A stretch of 64,000 bases of DNA from Actinoallomurus purpureus (GCF_024055795.1 NZ_JAMXMY010000001.1:186001-250000); one strand, 5' to 3'. Shown: positions 17,479 to 25,650, counted from the stretch's first letter. The notes: generated by a model from the letters alone, not told the origin. Numbers and translations are program-made.

Positions 17479-18005
17479 TCAAACCCTATGGCCCCTACGA
17501 TTTCATGCCGCCGATCAGGACCTTCTCGTTGACCTCGGAGTCCGTGGCCAACGGCGAGCAACTGGCCCGCGAGCAGGTGAGTGGCATCCTGGGGGCGGGC
17601 GGATTGGACATCTCACCGCAGCTGAGCTGGTCCGGCTTTCCCGAGAAGACGCGAAGTTTCACGGTGGTGATGTTTGACCCCGATGTGCCTACTGCCTCGG
17701 GCTTCTGGCATTGGGCTGTGGCGAATCTGCCCGCCTCCGTGACCGAGCTTCCGGCCGGGGCGGGCGACGGCAGGGATCTGCCTGGCGGTGCGGTGACGCT
17801 GGCCAACGACGCCGGCTACAGAAGGTATCTCGGTCCGGCGACGCCTCCAGGCAACGGCCCGGACCGCTACTTCCTCGTGGTGCATGCCGTCGACGTGGAA
17901 GAACTGGAAGTGTCCGAGACATCGACCCCTGCCTATCTGGACTTCCTTCTGTTCAGCCACGCGATCGCGAGGGCAACGATGTACGGCACCTTTGAGCGGG
18001 CCTAG
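17475..18005 (+). CDS. YbhB/YbcL-type phosphatidylethanolamine-binding protein (PEBP)
   Basis: This 176-aa protein has PEBP signatures: [34 protein letters not shown] and [13 protein letters not shown]. The DPDxP and GxxxHW elements line the anion-binding pocket. Bacterial members are small cytosolic or periplasmic binding proteins of uncertain role, often called Raf-kinase-inhibitor-like. No signal peptide is present. It is the last gene of the P450 operon, starting inside the stop of the 73-aa gene (ATGA). The linkage suggests binding of the P450 substrate or product, which is inference. Confidence 0.9.
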   Translation: MIKPYGPYDFMPPIRTFSLTSESVANGEQLAREQVSGILGAGGLDISPQLSWSGFPEKTRSFTVVMFDPDVPTASGFWHWAVANLPASVTELPAGAGDGRDLPGGAVTLANDAGYRRYLGPATPPGNGPDRYFLVVHAVDVEELEVSETSTPAYLDFLLFSHAIARATMYGTFERA

Positions 18006-18010
18006 ACGGC

Positions 18011-18139
18011 GGGACAAGCCGACAGCACATACCCTCCCATGTGCGTGTGTGGACATGCGAGGCGTGCGGGACCGTCCTCGATCGAGACATCAACGCGGCC
18101 GGGCCGGACTGGCGGTGCCAGCCTGTGGAGCGCAGGTAG
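18011..18139 (+). pseudogene. TnpB (IS200/IS605-type) C-terminal remnant
   Basis: The reading HVRVWTCEACGTVLDRDINAAG ends at a TAG at 18137-18139. TCEACG is half of the TnpB zinc ribbon, and LDRDINAA is the conserved last RuvC motif with its catalytic aspartate. Nothing of the rest of TnpB remains upstream, where the PEBP gene ends at 18005. This is a relic of an RNA-guided nuclease-bearing transposon. Confidence 0.7.
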
Positions 18140-18206
18140 GGCTCAACCACCCGATACGAACGGAATCCCCGCAACGCAAGCCTTCCTCGGCCATAGCAGC
18201 CCTGTG

Positions 18207-19004
18207 CTAAATGATGTCGAGGCAGTCGAGGAATGGTGTCGCGGCGGATGCGTCCCCCGTGATGCGGCAGTGGTCGCGCCAGGGTTTGCGGGTGGTGGCC
18301 CACGCGATGAAGTCGAGTGCCGTGCTGTGGACCCGGGTGGTGGCATCCGCACCGGGTGCCACGGTCAGCTGCCCGTCCGGCCCGGTCGTGGGGAGGATGG
18401 TGACGGTGGTGGCGCCCGGCCCGGTCAGGTCGAGGACGAGGGGCCGGCGGACGGTGGCGGTGAGTTCGGGCCCCTGCATCTGGGGGAGGCCGGCGAGCAT
18501 GAATTCGACGGCGGGGGCGACCAGGCCGTCGGTCGGTTCCGGCAGGGTGAACGGGAGCGGGCCGTCCGGGGAGAGCATGTCGTTGCGCAGGTGGCAGAAG
18601 ACGTTGAACGCCATGGTGTTCGCCAGGAGGTGGCGCGGATACGTCCCGAGCCCGGGCACCTCGACGGGCTCGTCGGCCCCGGACGGTTCCTGGGCCGCTT
18701 CCAGGAGGTCCAGCTGCCGGGGGGTGCTGCGCCGCCACTCGTCGAGGACTTCGGCGTGGCTCCAGCCACGGCGTTCGTCGACGCGCAGGTCGTGGTAGCG
18801 CTCGCGGTTCTTCGGCAGTGAGGGGTCGGGCGGTGGCGGGTCCACCGCCTCGGAGGCGAGGGCCGCGAGGTGGGCCACCACGTCGATGACGCGCCAGCCG
18901 TCGCACGCAGACGGCAGGTCCCATTGCTCGTCGTCCACCTGGGGGATGATCTCCGCCAGTTGCGTCGTGCTCGAACGCGCGGCGGCGATGCCGGCACGGG
19001 TCAT
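18207..19004 (-). CDS. Maleylpyruvate isomerase-family (mycothiol-dependent, DinB-fold) enzyme
   Basis: This 265-aa protein has an N-terminal four-helix DinB-like domain with the actinobacterial signature PSACDGWRVIDVVAHLAALA near residues 30-50 (His is a metal ligand). A C-terminal sterol-carrier-like beta domain lies roughly over residues 165-265. Members use mycothiol as cofactor or S-transfer partner. The ATG at 19004 follows GGGAGGAACG. Product TIGR03086-like annotation is typical, but the reaction is unknown. It lies downstream of a broken 6PGDH-type gene on the same strand. Confidence 0.8.
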   Translation of the reverse strand: MTRAGIAAARSSTTQLAEIIPQVDDEQWDLPSACDGWRVIDVVAHLAALASEAVDPPPPDPSLPKNRERYHDLRVDERRGWSHAEVLDEWRRSTPRQLDLLEAAQEPSGADEPVEVPGLGTYPRHLLANTMAFNVFCHLRNDMLSPDGPLPFTLPEPTDGLVAPAVEFMLAGLPQMQGPELTATVRRPLVLDLTGPGATTVTILPTTGPDGQLTVAPGADATTRVHSTALDFIAWATTRKPWRDHCRITGDASAATPFLDCLDII

Positions 19005-19036
19005 CGTTCCTCCCTTGCCTCGAAAGGACGGCCCGG

Positions 19037-19291
19037 TCAGGATGCGGCCTGGCGGGACATGCGGTAGGTCGCGGCGACGTCCGCGCGGCCGAGTCCGTCG
19101 TCGGCCGCGAGGTGGAGGCGTTCGCGTACGACTTCCGCGATGCCCAGGTGCAGGCCGGCGGCACGGGCGGTGTCGGTGATCAGGTCGGCGTCCTTGGCCG
19201 CCGCTTCGAGGGGGAAGGAGGGGGTGTCGAGGTCGTCGTCGATCATCTTCGGCCCCTTGCTCTGGACGTACTGGCCACGGGCCTTCCCTGC
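19037..19291 (-). pseudogene. C-terminal remnant of an NAD(P)-dependent 3-hydroxyisobutyrate/6PGDH-type dehydrogenase
   Basis: The reading AGKARGQYVQSKGPKMIDDD continues to TPSFPLEAAAKDADLITDTA and ends VAATYRMSRQAAS. This is the C-terminal helical domain of beta-hydroxyacid dehydrogenases, including the substrate-binding AKDADL lysine. The Rossmann domain (about 190 residues) is absent: upstream of 19291 sense is lost, and no start with a ribosome site is present. An internal ATG at 19246 opens a 69-aa frame, but it would make only half a domain. Confidence 0.75.
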
Positions 19292-19412
19292 CCGGACGAC
19301 GGGGTCCGGTTCGCTCCGCTCATCGTCGTGCCTCCATACGATCGACGGGCCGCGCGCCGTGACGGCCGGCGCGCATGGCCGGTGGTGTCGGCTGCCGCCC
19401 GGTACCGGGGGT

Positions 19413-20795
19413 TCAGGCGTCCTGGCCGATCCAGACGGTCTTGGCGTTCATGAACTCCCGCATGCCGAGGTCGGACAGCTCGCGTCCGTAGCCACTGCGT
19501 TTGACGCCGCCGAAGGGGATCTCGGGGTAGCTGGTCGTGTTGCCGTTGATGAAGGCCATGCCCGACTGCACGTCGCGGACGAAGAGTTCGCGTTCGGCCT
19601 CGTCCTCGCTCCACAGGTTCGACCCGAGACCGTAGGGGTGGCCGTTGGCTTCCCGCAGGGCCCCCTCCAGGGAGGGCACCGTCCACACCTGCGCCACAGG
19701 GCCGAAGACCTCTTCGTGGTACATCCGCATCTCCGGCGTGATGCCGGTCAGCACGGTGGGCGGGTAGAACCAGCCGGGCCCGTCCGGGCGTTCGCCGCCC
19801 AGCAGCACCGTTGCGCCCTTGCCGACGGCGTCGTCGACGTAGGACTCCACATCCCGCCGGCCGGACTCGGTGGCCAGCGGACCGATGTCGGTGCCCTCGT
19901 CCATCGGGTCGCCCACCACCAGCGCGCCCATCTTCGCCACGAACATCTCTATGAACGCGTCGCCGATGTCCTGGTGGACGAAGAACCGCTTGCCGTTGAT
20001 GCAGGACTGCCCGTTGTTCAGGCACCGCGCCTTGACCGCGACATCGGTGGCCCGCTCCAGGTTCGTGGAGGGCATGACGATGAACGGGTCGGAGCCGCCG
20101 AGTTCGAGGACCACCTTCTTGATCTCGTTGCCGGCGATGGTGGCCACCGACCGCCCCGCCGGCTCACTGCCCGTCAGCGTCGCGGCCGCCACCCGCGGGT
20201 CGCGCAGCACCTGCTCCACCCTCCCCGCGGAGATCAGCAGGGTCTGGAACACGTCGTCCGGGAAGCCCGCGTCGCGGAAGAGCTGTTCCAGGTACAAGGC
20301 GCACTGCGGCACGTTCGAGGCGTGCTTGAGCAGGCCCACGTTCCCTGCCATCAAGGCAGGCGCGGCGAACCGCATGGCCTGCCACAACGGCAGGTTCCAC
20401 GGCATCACCGCGAGCACCACACCGATCGGCTGGTACGTCACGAACGTCTGCTTCGCGCCCACGCGCCCGCCGTCACCGCCCAGGTCCCGCAGGAACGCGG
20501 GGCCCTCGGCGGCGTAGAAACGCAGCCCGCGCACGCACTTGACCACTTCCTCCTCCGCCGCGCGGAAGGTCTTGCCCATCTCCGTGGTGATCATCCCGCT
20601 GACGCTCTGGACCTCCTTCTCCAGACGGTCGGCCGCATGCTGCAGCCACCTCGCCCGCTCCTCGACGCTCGTCAGCCGGTACGAGGCGGCCGCTGCCGCC
20701 GCCCGGGCGAGCTTGTCCTCGAGGTCCTCAGGAGTCAGTTCGTCGAACCTCCTGAGGACCTCACCTGTCACCGGACTCGTTGTTGCGATGGCCAT
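19413..20795 (-). CDS. Aldehyde dehydrogenase (succinate-semialdehyde dehydrogenase type)
   Basis: This 460-aa ALDH has the N-terminal cofactor motif MPWNLPLWQAMRFAAPALMA, catalytic Glu in LELGGSDPFIV near residue 232, and catalytic Cys in NNGQSCINGKRF near 266. The C-terminal PFGGVKRSGYGRELSDLGM is complete. The short N-terminus and CINGKR context fit NAD(P)-dependent succinate-semialdehyde or aliphatic aldehyde dehydrogenases. The ATG at 20795 is the first plausible start; longer upstream readings lack homology. Divergent from it, at 21.1 kb, is an alcohol dehydrogenase; the pair could take an alcohol to an acid. Confidence 0.9.
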   Translation of the reverse strand: MAIATTSPVTGEVLRRFDELTPEDLEDKLARAAAAAASYRLTSVEERARWLQHAADRLEKEVQSVSGMITTEMGKTFRAAEEEVVKCVRGLRFYAAEGPAFLRDLGGDGGRVGAKQTFVTYQPIGVVLAVMPWNLPLWQAMRFAAPALMAGNVGLLKHASNVPQCALYLEQLFRDAGFPDDVFQTLLISAGRVEQVLRDPRVAAATLTGSEPAGRSVATIAGNEIKKVVLELGGSDPFIVMPSTNLERATDVAVKARCLNNGQSCINGKRFFVHQDIGDAFIEMFVAKMGALVVGDPMDEGTDIGPLATESGRRDVESYVDDAVGKGATVLLGGERPDGPGWFYPPTVLTGITPEMRMYHEEVFGPVAQVWTVPSLEGALREANGHPYGLGSNLWSEDEAERELFVRDVQSGMAFINGNTTSYPEIPFGGVKRSGYGRELSDLGMREFMNAKTVWIGQDA

Positions 20796-21095
20796 GAATT
20801 CATGGTAAGACTCCGTGATTTGCGCCCCGTGTTCGACCCGCGAAGCGGCGCGCTCGTCGTCGGGAGCCGTTCCTTCCACGTCGGCCAGAACCCCTCTGTC
20901 CAACAGCGAGCGACCCGCCATGCGGCCACCACACCCGCTGCCGATCGCCCAGCACCGGATGCGCAAGCGCAGGCCCGCTAACATGGTGATATCCGAAGCG
21001 GCGGCCGGGGGCCGACGCCAGAATCCGATTCTTGCCCACGCTGCACGGCCCGAGCCGCTCTCCGTCTTCCGCTTGTCAGCGAAAGCGAGGCTCAC
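20796..21095. other. Divergent promoter region
   Basis: This 300-bp region separates the divergently transcribed aldehyde and alcohol dehydrogenases, so both promoters must lie here. No operator palindrome or recognised RNA was found by eye. Confidence 0.4.
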
Positions 21096-22172
21096 GTGAT
21101 GCAGATGCGAGCAGCCCGGATGTACGGATACCAGGAGCCCCTTCGAATCGAAGAGGTACCCGTCCCCGAGCCCGCGCCGGACGAGATTCTCCTGAAGGTC
21201 GCCGCGACGGGCATGTGCCGAAGCGACTACCAGCTCCTCGACGGCTACTTCAAGGGCCCGTTCCCAGTGGACCTCCCCTACATCCCCGGTCATGAGGTCA
21301 CAGGCCGAGTGGCGGGACTGGGCGGCGGCGTACCGAAGACGGTGGGCTACTCAGAGGGCGACATGGTCGTGGTCAATCCCAGCTGGGGAGACGGCACGTG
21401 CCGGCAGTGCCGCGAAGGCAACGAGCAGCTGTGCAGCGGAAACGGCCGGTGGGTGGGCTTCGGCCCTCCCGGAGGCTTCGCCGAGTACATGGCAGTGGAG
21501 TACCGCCATGCGATCCCGGTCTCAAAGGACGCCGCGAGAGCACCTGAGCTCCTCGCCCCCATGACCGACGCGGGCATGACCCCGTACCGAGGGATGAGGA
21601 AGCTCCGGGACGCAGGCAAGCTCGGCCCCGGCCGCACCGTCGCAGTCACGGGCATCGGCGGGCTGGGAAGCTACGCGGTCCAATACGCAAAGCTGCTCGG
21701 AGGCGGCGCGACCGTGGTGGCGCTCGCGCGTACGGACAGCAAACTGACCGTAGCGGAGGAGAACGGCGCGGACCACGGGATCAACGTCAGGGACAAGTCC
21801 ACCGATGCCATCCAGGACGAACTGGAGCGGCTGACCGGCCGGAGAACAATCGATGCCATCCTGGACTGCGTCGGCAGCCAGGCATCTGTCTCAATGGGGT
21901 TCGACCTGCTGGGCCCCGAAGGCGCACTGGCAGCCGTCGGCCTCATGAGCAACCGCGTCGAGCACCGTCAGTTCCCCTTCGTGGGCACGGAGCTGTCCTA
22001 CCTCGGTTCCTTCTGGGGCAACCACTTGGACCTCGTCGAGGTGCTCTCCCTCGCCGAAGCCGGCCTCATCAAACACAACGTCACCAAAGTCAAGCTCGAG
22101 GACATCAACGAGAACCTGGAAGCCCTGGGCCGCGGCGACATCGTCGGACGCCAGGTCATCGTCTTCGCGTGA
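21096..22172 (+). CDS. Zinc-dependent alcohol dehydrogenase (MDR family)
   Basis: This 358-aa medium-chain dehydrogenase has the catalytic-zinc set (Cys in TGMCRSDYQ near residue 40 and GHEV near 67). It has only part of the structural-zinc cysteine lobe (CRQCREGNEQLC near 105), and the Rossmann GIGGLGSYAVQYAKLLG near 185. The GTG at 21096 is followed by ATG at 21099; either may start. Activity should be NAD(P)-dependent alcohol/aldehyde interconversion. The position opposite an aldehyde dehydrogenase supports joint alcohol catabolism. Confidence 0.9.
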   Translation: MMQMRAARMYGYQEPLRIEEVPVPEPAPDEILLKVAATGMCRSDYQLLDGYFKGPFPVDLPYIPGHEVTGRVAGLGGGVPKTVGYSEGDMVVVNPSWGDGTCRQCREGNEQLCSGNGRWVGFGPPGGFAEYMAVEYRHAIPVSKDAARAPELLAPMTDAGMTPYRGMRKLRDAGKLGPGRTVAVTGIGGLGSYAVQYAKLLGGGATVVALARTDSKLTVAEENGADHGINVRDKSTDAIQDELERLTGRRTIDAILDCVGSQASVSMGFDLLGPEGALAAVGLMSNRVEHRQFPFVGTELSYLGSFWGNHLDLVEVLSLAEAGLIKHNVTKVKLEDINENLEALGRGDIVGRQVIVFA

Positions 22173-22232
22173 AGCCCGCGGCGGGCAAAGCACTCCCTGC
22201 CAGACTGGTGTGACACACGGGACAAACAAGTC

Positions 22233-22532
22233 CTAAGTGGTCCCGTTCGTAAGTCCTTCGGGGGTTCTCAGGCTGCGACTGGTGGTTCGCCTACATCGAA
22301 GGCGAACTGGCCACCGGAGACCGGCTTCCCCTCATCCGGCTCCGCTACGGCGGATCAGCCTCCATCTGGGGATTCGGCCTCTACCTCGCCAGCAGCGGCA
22401 AATACGAGAACCAGATCCTGCCCACCGGCATGACCGCCGGCACCCCCCCAGAAGCACTCGACTGCGCGTGCGGCCTCTACCTCGGCCACTGACCACTCAA
22501 CCCCCGAAGAACTTACGGCTCAGACCACTTAG
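22233..22532 (+). mobile_element. Small inverted-repeat element (MITE-like)
   Basis: Terminal arms 22233-22266 and 22499-22532 are inverted copies matching at 28 of 34 positions (outer CTAAGTGGTC, inner CGTAAGT and CTTCGGGGGTT). The 300-bp unit carries only a 71-codon scrap without a start. It sits in the gap just before the RiPP promoter. It is best explained as a non-autonomous or decayed insertion sequence; no target duplication was seen. Confidence 0.65.
22277..22492 (+). pseudogene. 71-codon coding scrap inside the inverted-repeat element
   Basis: The reading DWWFAYIEGELATGDRLPLI leads to LRYGGSASIWGFGLYLASSG and TPPEALDCACGLYLGH, then TGA. It has clear coding character but no start codon. 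I associate similar sequences with proteins encoded on actinobacterial transposable elements but cannot name the family. It fills the space between the terminal repeats. Confidence 0.45.
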
Positions 22533-22645
22533 CGATAACCGACCCCGTGTCCCCTTTGGCGTGACACGTACCGTTTCTCCGGCGATGGCGCCCCCGAGAC
22601 TGCATCACCGTGACGCATCCACCGGCCTGCTGCTCAACGGGACTA

Positions 22646-22674
22646 TTGCCGGATTAGCGGTCCAGAGGTTATGG
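22646..22674 (+). promoter_or_regulatory. Probable sigma-70-type promoter of the RiPP cluster
   Basis: TTGCCG at 22646-22651 and TTATGG at 22669-22674 are spaced 17 bp apart. Transcription would begin near 22682, leaving a leader of about 40 nt before the precursor ATG at 22724. It lies in a locally AT-richer stretch downstream of the inverted-repeat element. Confidence 0.45.
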
Positions 22675-22723
22675 TCCAGAAATTCGCCGCTTTCAGCGTC
22701 GACCGAAACGGAGGGTCCCCACC

Positions 22724-22876
22724 ATGGACGACAAGCTGAAGGGCCTGGTCCTGGATGAGGCAGCCGCGGAGAAATTCGCCGCCCGGCTGCCGGACGAGGG
22801 CATCATGCGGGCAGGTTCCGTTGCTCAGCTGGATACCAGCAGCCCGGCGGACAGCGAGGTCAACCAGACGCATTAG
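22724..22876 (+). CDS. RiPP precursor peptide, 50 aa (YcaO-TfuA cluster)
   Basis: The ATG follows GGAGGG at 22710-22715. The peptide starts MDDKLKGLVLDEAAAEKFAA, an acidic/amphipathic leader-like helix, then RLPDEGIMRAGSVAQLDTSS and a polar tail PADSEVNQTH. It has no cysteine, so YcaO-driven azoline formation would need Ser/Thr, whereas backbone thioamidation needs no side chain. The plausible core is the Ser/Thr/Asp/Gln-rich last 19-20 residues. It is the first gene of the cluster, 98 bp ahead of the YcaO gene. That it is the substrate is inferred from position, size and leader-like character. Confidence 0.75.
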   Translation: MDDKLKGLVLDEAAAEKFAARLPDEGIMRAGSVAQLDTSSPADSEVNQTH

Positions 22877-22912
22877 CCGTCACTCGGTGGCGGTCTCCCA
22901 GTGACGACACGT

Positions 22913-22957
22913 CGGCGAGGATCGGCGGGCTGTACGAATACGCCGCGGTCCTCGCCG
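22913..22957 (+). promoter_or_regulatory. Hairpin between precursor and YcaO gene (possible attenuator)
   Basis: CGGCGAGGA at 22913-22921 pairs perfectly with TCCTCGCCG at 22949-22957, and inner GGCG/CGCC can extend the stem. RiPP operons often place a partial terminator here so the precursor mRNA exceeds the enzyme mRNA. No U tract follows. The role is inferred. Confidence 0.45.
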
Positions 22958-22974
22958 GTGATCCTGGTTCTTGG

Positions 22975-24216
22975 GTGAGTTCCATGCAGCGCATGAATTC
23001 CAGCGTCCGGACGGTCCCGCTCGAAGAGACGCTCAGGAAGGCCAAGGTCATGGCGGTCGCTCTCGGTATCACCAGAGTGACGGATACGACCTGGCTTGAT
23101 TGCGTCGGGATACCGGTCTTCGCGGGCATTCGCCCTAATGCCATGCCCGGATCCCTCTGTGTCAACGCGGGAAAGGGCGTGCTGGCCGACGAGGCCCGCG
23201 TCGGTGCCTACATGGAGGCCATCGAGTTCACCTTCGCCGAGTACCGGAACCGCACCGTCGATGTCATCACGTCGACGCCCAGACATGTGTCCACCCAGGA
23301 AGACGCCGACTTCGAGTTCGTCGACCTGTGCCCGATCATCGGACGGAAGGTCGCCGCCGACGGCCCCTTGGCTTGTGTCGAGGCCGAAGACATAGTGACG
23401 GGCGGGCGACTCCTGGTACCCGCCGAACTCGTCTTCTCCCCTTATCCGGAAAACCCCGGACAACAGGTCTTCGGAACGAGCACGAACGGTCTCGCCTCCG
23501 GCAACACCGTCGAGGAGGCGACGGTCCACGGCCTCGCCGAACTGATCGAGCGCGATGTCCAAGCCCATAACTTCATCCACGACAGGTCGCGGTATGTGGA
23601 GTTCGACACGCTCCCACCCGAGGTCGACCTGTTGCTGCGACGGATCGACGACGCGGGCTTGACCCGGGTGGTCCGATACACGCCGAATGCCTTCGGGCTT
23701 CCCTTCTTCCAGGGGTTCATGCTCGAGCCCACCGACGAAGCCCCAATCGCGATAGCGGTCGGATCGGGCCTGCACCCGTTCAAGGACATCGCGGCGGTCC
23801 GAGCACTGGCCGAGGCCGCACAATCACGGCTGACGTACATCCACGGCGGTCGCGACGACATCATCGATCGGCATCGGTATTTCGCCCGCTTCGACGGAGA
23901 ATTCGAACGGCGGACCATTGGGCGGGCGAGGCAGCGGATCCAGGCCGACGGTGACACCGTCCGCTATTCCAGCGTCCCGGACGGGGCGGGGGGCGTGGCG
24001 AGCATTGAAGACGCGCTGACATGCCTCATCGACATCCTCAACAAGAACCGGATCCGCCAGATACTGCGTGTCGTCCTCACCGGCAAGGATTCGCCGCTGT
24101 CAGTCGTGAGAGTCATCGCCCCGAAACTGGAGTCGTTCCAGCCGGAACTGAAGCGGGTCGGTCCCAGGCTTCTCAACGTCATGGATCTCGTCGAGGACAC
24201 GCGTGACGCCCCCTGA
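22975..24216 (+). CDS. YcaO-domain cyclodehydratase/thioamide synthetase
   Basis: This 413-aa YcaO protein has ATP/Mg-binding motifs: EAIEFTFAEY near residue 80, HGLAELIERDVQAHNF near 187 and AAVRALAEAAQSRLTY near 277. The C-terminus PLSVVRVIAPKLE resembles the VRVIxPGLE ending of stand-alone, TfuA-associated YcaOs. YcaO enzymes phosphorylate a peptide amide oxygen; with TfuA and a sulfur donor they make thioamides. GTG at 22975, ATG at 22984 and ATG at 22993 are all possible starts, and none has a strong ribosome site. It overlaps tfuA by 14 bp. No separate E1-like/Ocin-ThiF partner is present. Confidence 0.93.
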   Translation: MSSMQRMNSSVRTVPLEETLRKAKVMAVALGITRVTDTTWLDCVGIPVFAGIRPNAMPGSLCVNAGKGVLADEARVGAYMEAIEFTFAEYRNRTVDVITSTPRHVSTQEDADFEFVDLCPIIGRKVAADGPLACVEAEDIVTGGRLLVPAELVFSPYPENPGQQVFGTSTNGLASGNTVEEATVHGLAELIERDVQAHNFIHDRSRYVEFDTLPPEVDLLLRRIDDAGLTRVVRYTPNAFGLPFFQGFMLEPTDEAPIAIAVGSGLHPFKDIAAVRALAEAAQSRLTYIHGGRDDIIDRHRYFARFDGEFERRTIGRARQRIQADGDTVRYSSVPDGAGGVASIEDALTCLIDILNKNRIRQILRVVLTGKDSPLSVVRVIAPKLESFQPELKRVGPRLLNVMDLVEDTRDAP

Positions 24217-24886
24217 ACTCATCCTGTTCGCCGGGCCCACGGCCTATGGCGTCGACCGGCGACTTATCTTCCGTATGGACGTGTCGGTACGCCCACCCGT
24301 GCGACGTGGAGACGTCGAAGCCCTGGTGCGGGACGCAGGCGGCGTGCACACGATCGCCATCGTCGATGGGACCTTCCACAGCTATCCGTCCGTGGGTCAC
24401 GCAGAGATCCGCGAGGCAGTCGAGGCAGGTTGGACGGTATGGGGGCTCTCCTCCATGGGAGCACTGCGCGCCGCGGAAATGCGTCACCTAGGTGTCCGTG
24501 GGTTCGGCGACGTATATGCCAGATATGCCGCCGACCCAGAGTTCGACGATGATGAGGTCGCCGTACTCCATGCTTCGGAGGCTCCCTACCGGCCATTGTC
24601 AGAGCCGATGATCCACATACGCGGCTTCCTGGAGGACCTCGCCGAACGAGGCATCATCTCCCAGGAAGCATGCCGATCGGTCGCCTTGGACCTCAAGCAG
24701 AGGTGGTATGCCGAACGAACTCTGCGTACCGTCCACGACAGTCTCAAGAGAGTCGACGTACGGGAGTGGGACGTTGTCCGATCAGGACTCGCCGACTTCG
24801 GCTCCTTCCGCAGTAAGACTTCGGACCTCGTGCGCTTCATGACGGAGCAGCCGTGGAAGACGGGATCGCGATGCGAACGGAATTGA
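24203..24886 (+). CDS. tfuA: TfuA-like protein
   Basis: This 227-aa protein has TfuA signatures: FAGPTAYG at the N-terminus, WGLSSMGALRAAEMRHLGV near residue 75-93, GFGDVYARYA and FDDDEVAVLHASEAPYRPLS. TfuA works with YcaO in installing backbone thioamides (methyl-coenzyme M reductase and thioamidated RiPPs), probably recruiting the sulfur source or boosting catalysis. The GTG start lies inside the end of the YcaO gene, and its own stop lies inside the next gene, so all three are coupled. Confidence 0.92.
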   Translation: MTPPELILFAGPTAYGVDRRLIFRMDVSVRPPVRRGDVEALVRDAGGVHTIAIVDGTFHSYPSVGHAEIREAVEAGWTVWGLSSMGALRAAEMRHLGVRGFGDVYARYAADPEFDDDEVAVLHASEAPYRPLSEPMIHIRGFLEDLAERGIISQEACRSVALDLKQRWYAERTLRTVHDSLKRVDVREWDVVRSGLADFGSFRSKTSDLVRFMTEQPWKTGSRCERN

Positions 24887-25650
24887 CCGCGCGGGACCTG
24901 CTGGATGAGATCGGCGGGCTGCCCTTCGTGGACTCGGCATTCCGGCCGCCGACGCTTCTGGCGCTGGCGGCCGCGAGACGACGTGCGGCCGAACCCGAGG
25001 CGTTTTCCCGGCTCGTCGACTACCTCGATCCGGCTAACGCGGCGGGGATCTTCGCACGCAACGCACGCAGCACGCTTGAAGATTTCGCCTGGACGCCGCT
25101 CCCGGAGGATCGGGTGTCCGTGGTTTTCGAAGCGACCGCCGCGATCACCACCTTCCTGCCCGAATGGAAGCCGCTGTTCGACATACCGGTCCGCTACCGG
25201 AAGGTCGAGGGAGACTACGCAAGCGGCTCCTACGCGTTGATCCCGCAGACGATCTACTTGGGGGAAGCCGCCTTCTCGTCGCCTCGATCGCTCAAGGAAG
25301 CCCTGATCCACGAGCACGCACACGTCTGGCTGACCTTCATCGCGGAGATATCGGATCTACAGCGTGATGGCGCGCCGTCACGGTTCGTACTTCCATCTGG
25401 AACTTCAGGCCGATCCCTGCGAGCCGTTCTGCTGGCCGGGCATTTCGCGGCGGCGGTGGCCCGCTTCTACCTGGACTCAGGCGCGGAGGACCCTGTTTCC
25501 CTGAGCCGTGCCGCCTACATGATGGAATACCTCGATGGCTGTGTCAGGACGGCGATGGGCGATCCGTTCTTGACTCCGCTCGGCGAAGCGGTGCGTGGGA
25601 GATTGGCGTCGTTCTCCGCGTCGCTGCGGACGGCCCGCCGCGCGCGGTGA
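24853..25650 (+). CDS. HExxH metalloprotein of the RiPP cluster (candidate peptide beta-hydroxylase or protease)
   Basis: This 265-aa protein has HEHAH at about residues 155-159 in ALIHEHAHVWLTFI, within an all-helical C-terminal half. The length and layout resemble the HEXXH-motif family linked to peptide-modifying clusters, some members of which are now regarded as 2-oxoglutarate/Fe-dependent peptide beta-hydroxylases rather than proteases. GTG at 24853 or ATG at 24871 could start it; both overlap tfuA. It ends the cluster. Either hydroxylation of Asp/His/other core residues or leader cleavage is possible; no other maturation enzyme or transporter is present. Confidence 0.75.
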   Translation: MEDGIAMRTELTARDLLDEIGGLPFVDSAFRPPTLLALAAARRRAAEPEAFSRLVDYLDPANAAGIFARNARSTLEDFAWTPLPEDRVSVVFEATAAITTFLPEWKPLFDIPVRYRKVEGDYASGSYALIPQTIYLGEAAFSSPRSLKEALIHEHAHVWLTFIAEISDLQRDGAPSRFVLPSGTSGRSLRAVLLAGHFAAAVARFYLDSGAEDPVSLSRAAYMMEYLDGCVRTAMGDPFLTPLGEAVRGRLASFSASLRTARRAR

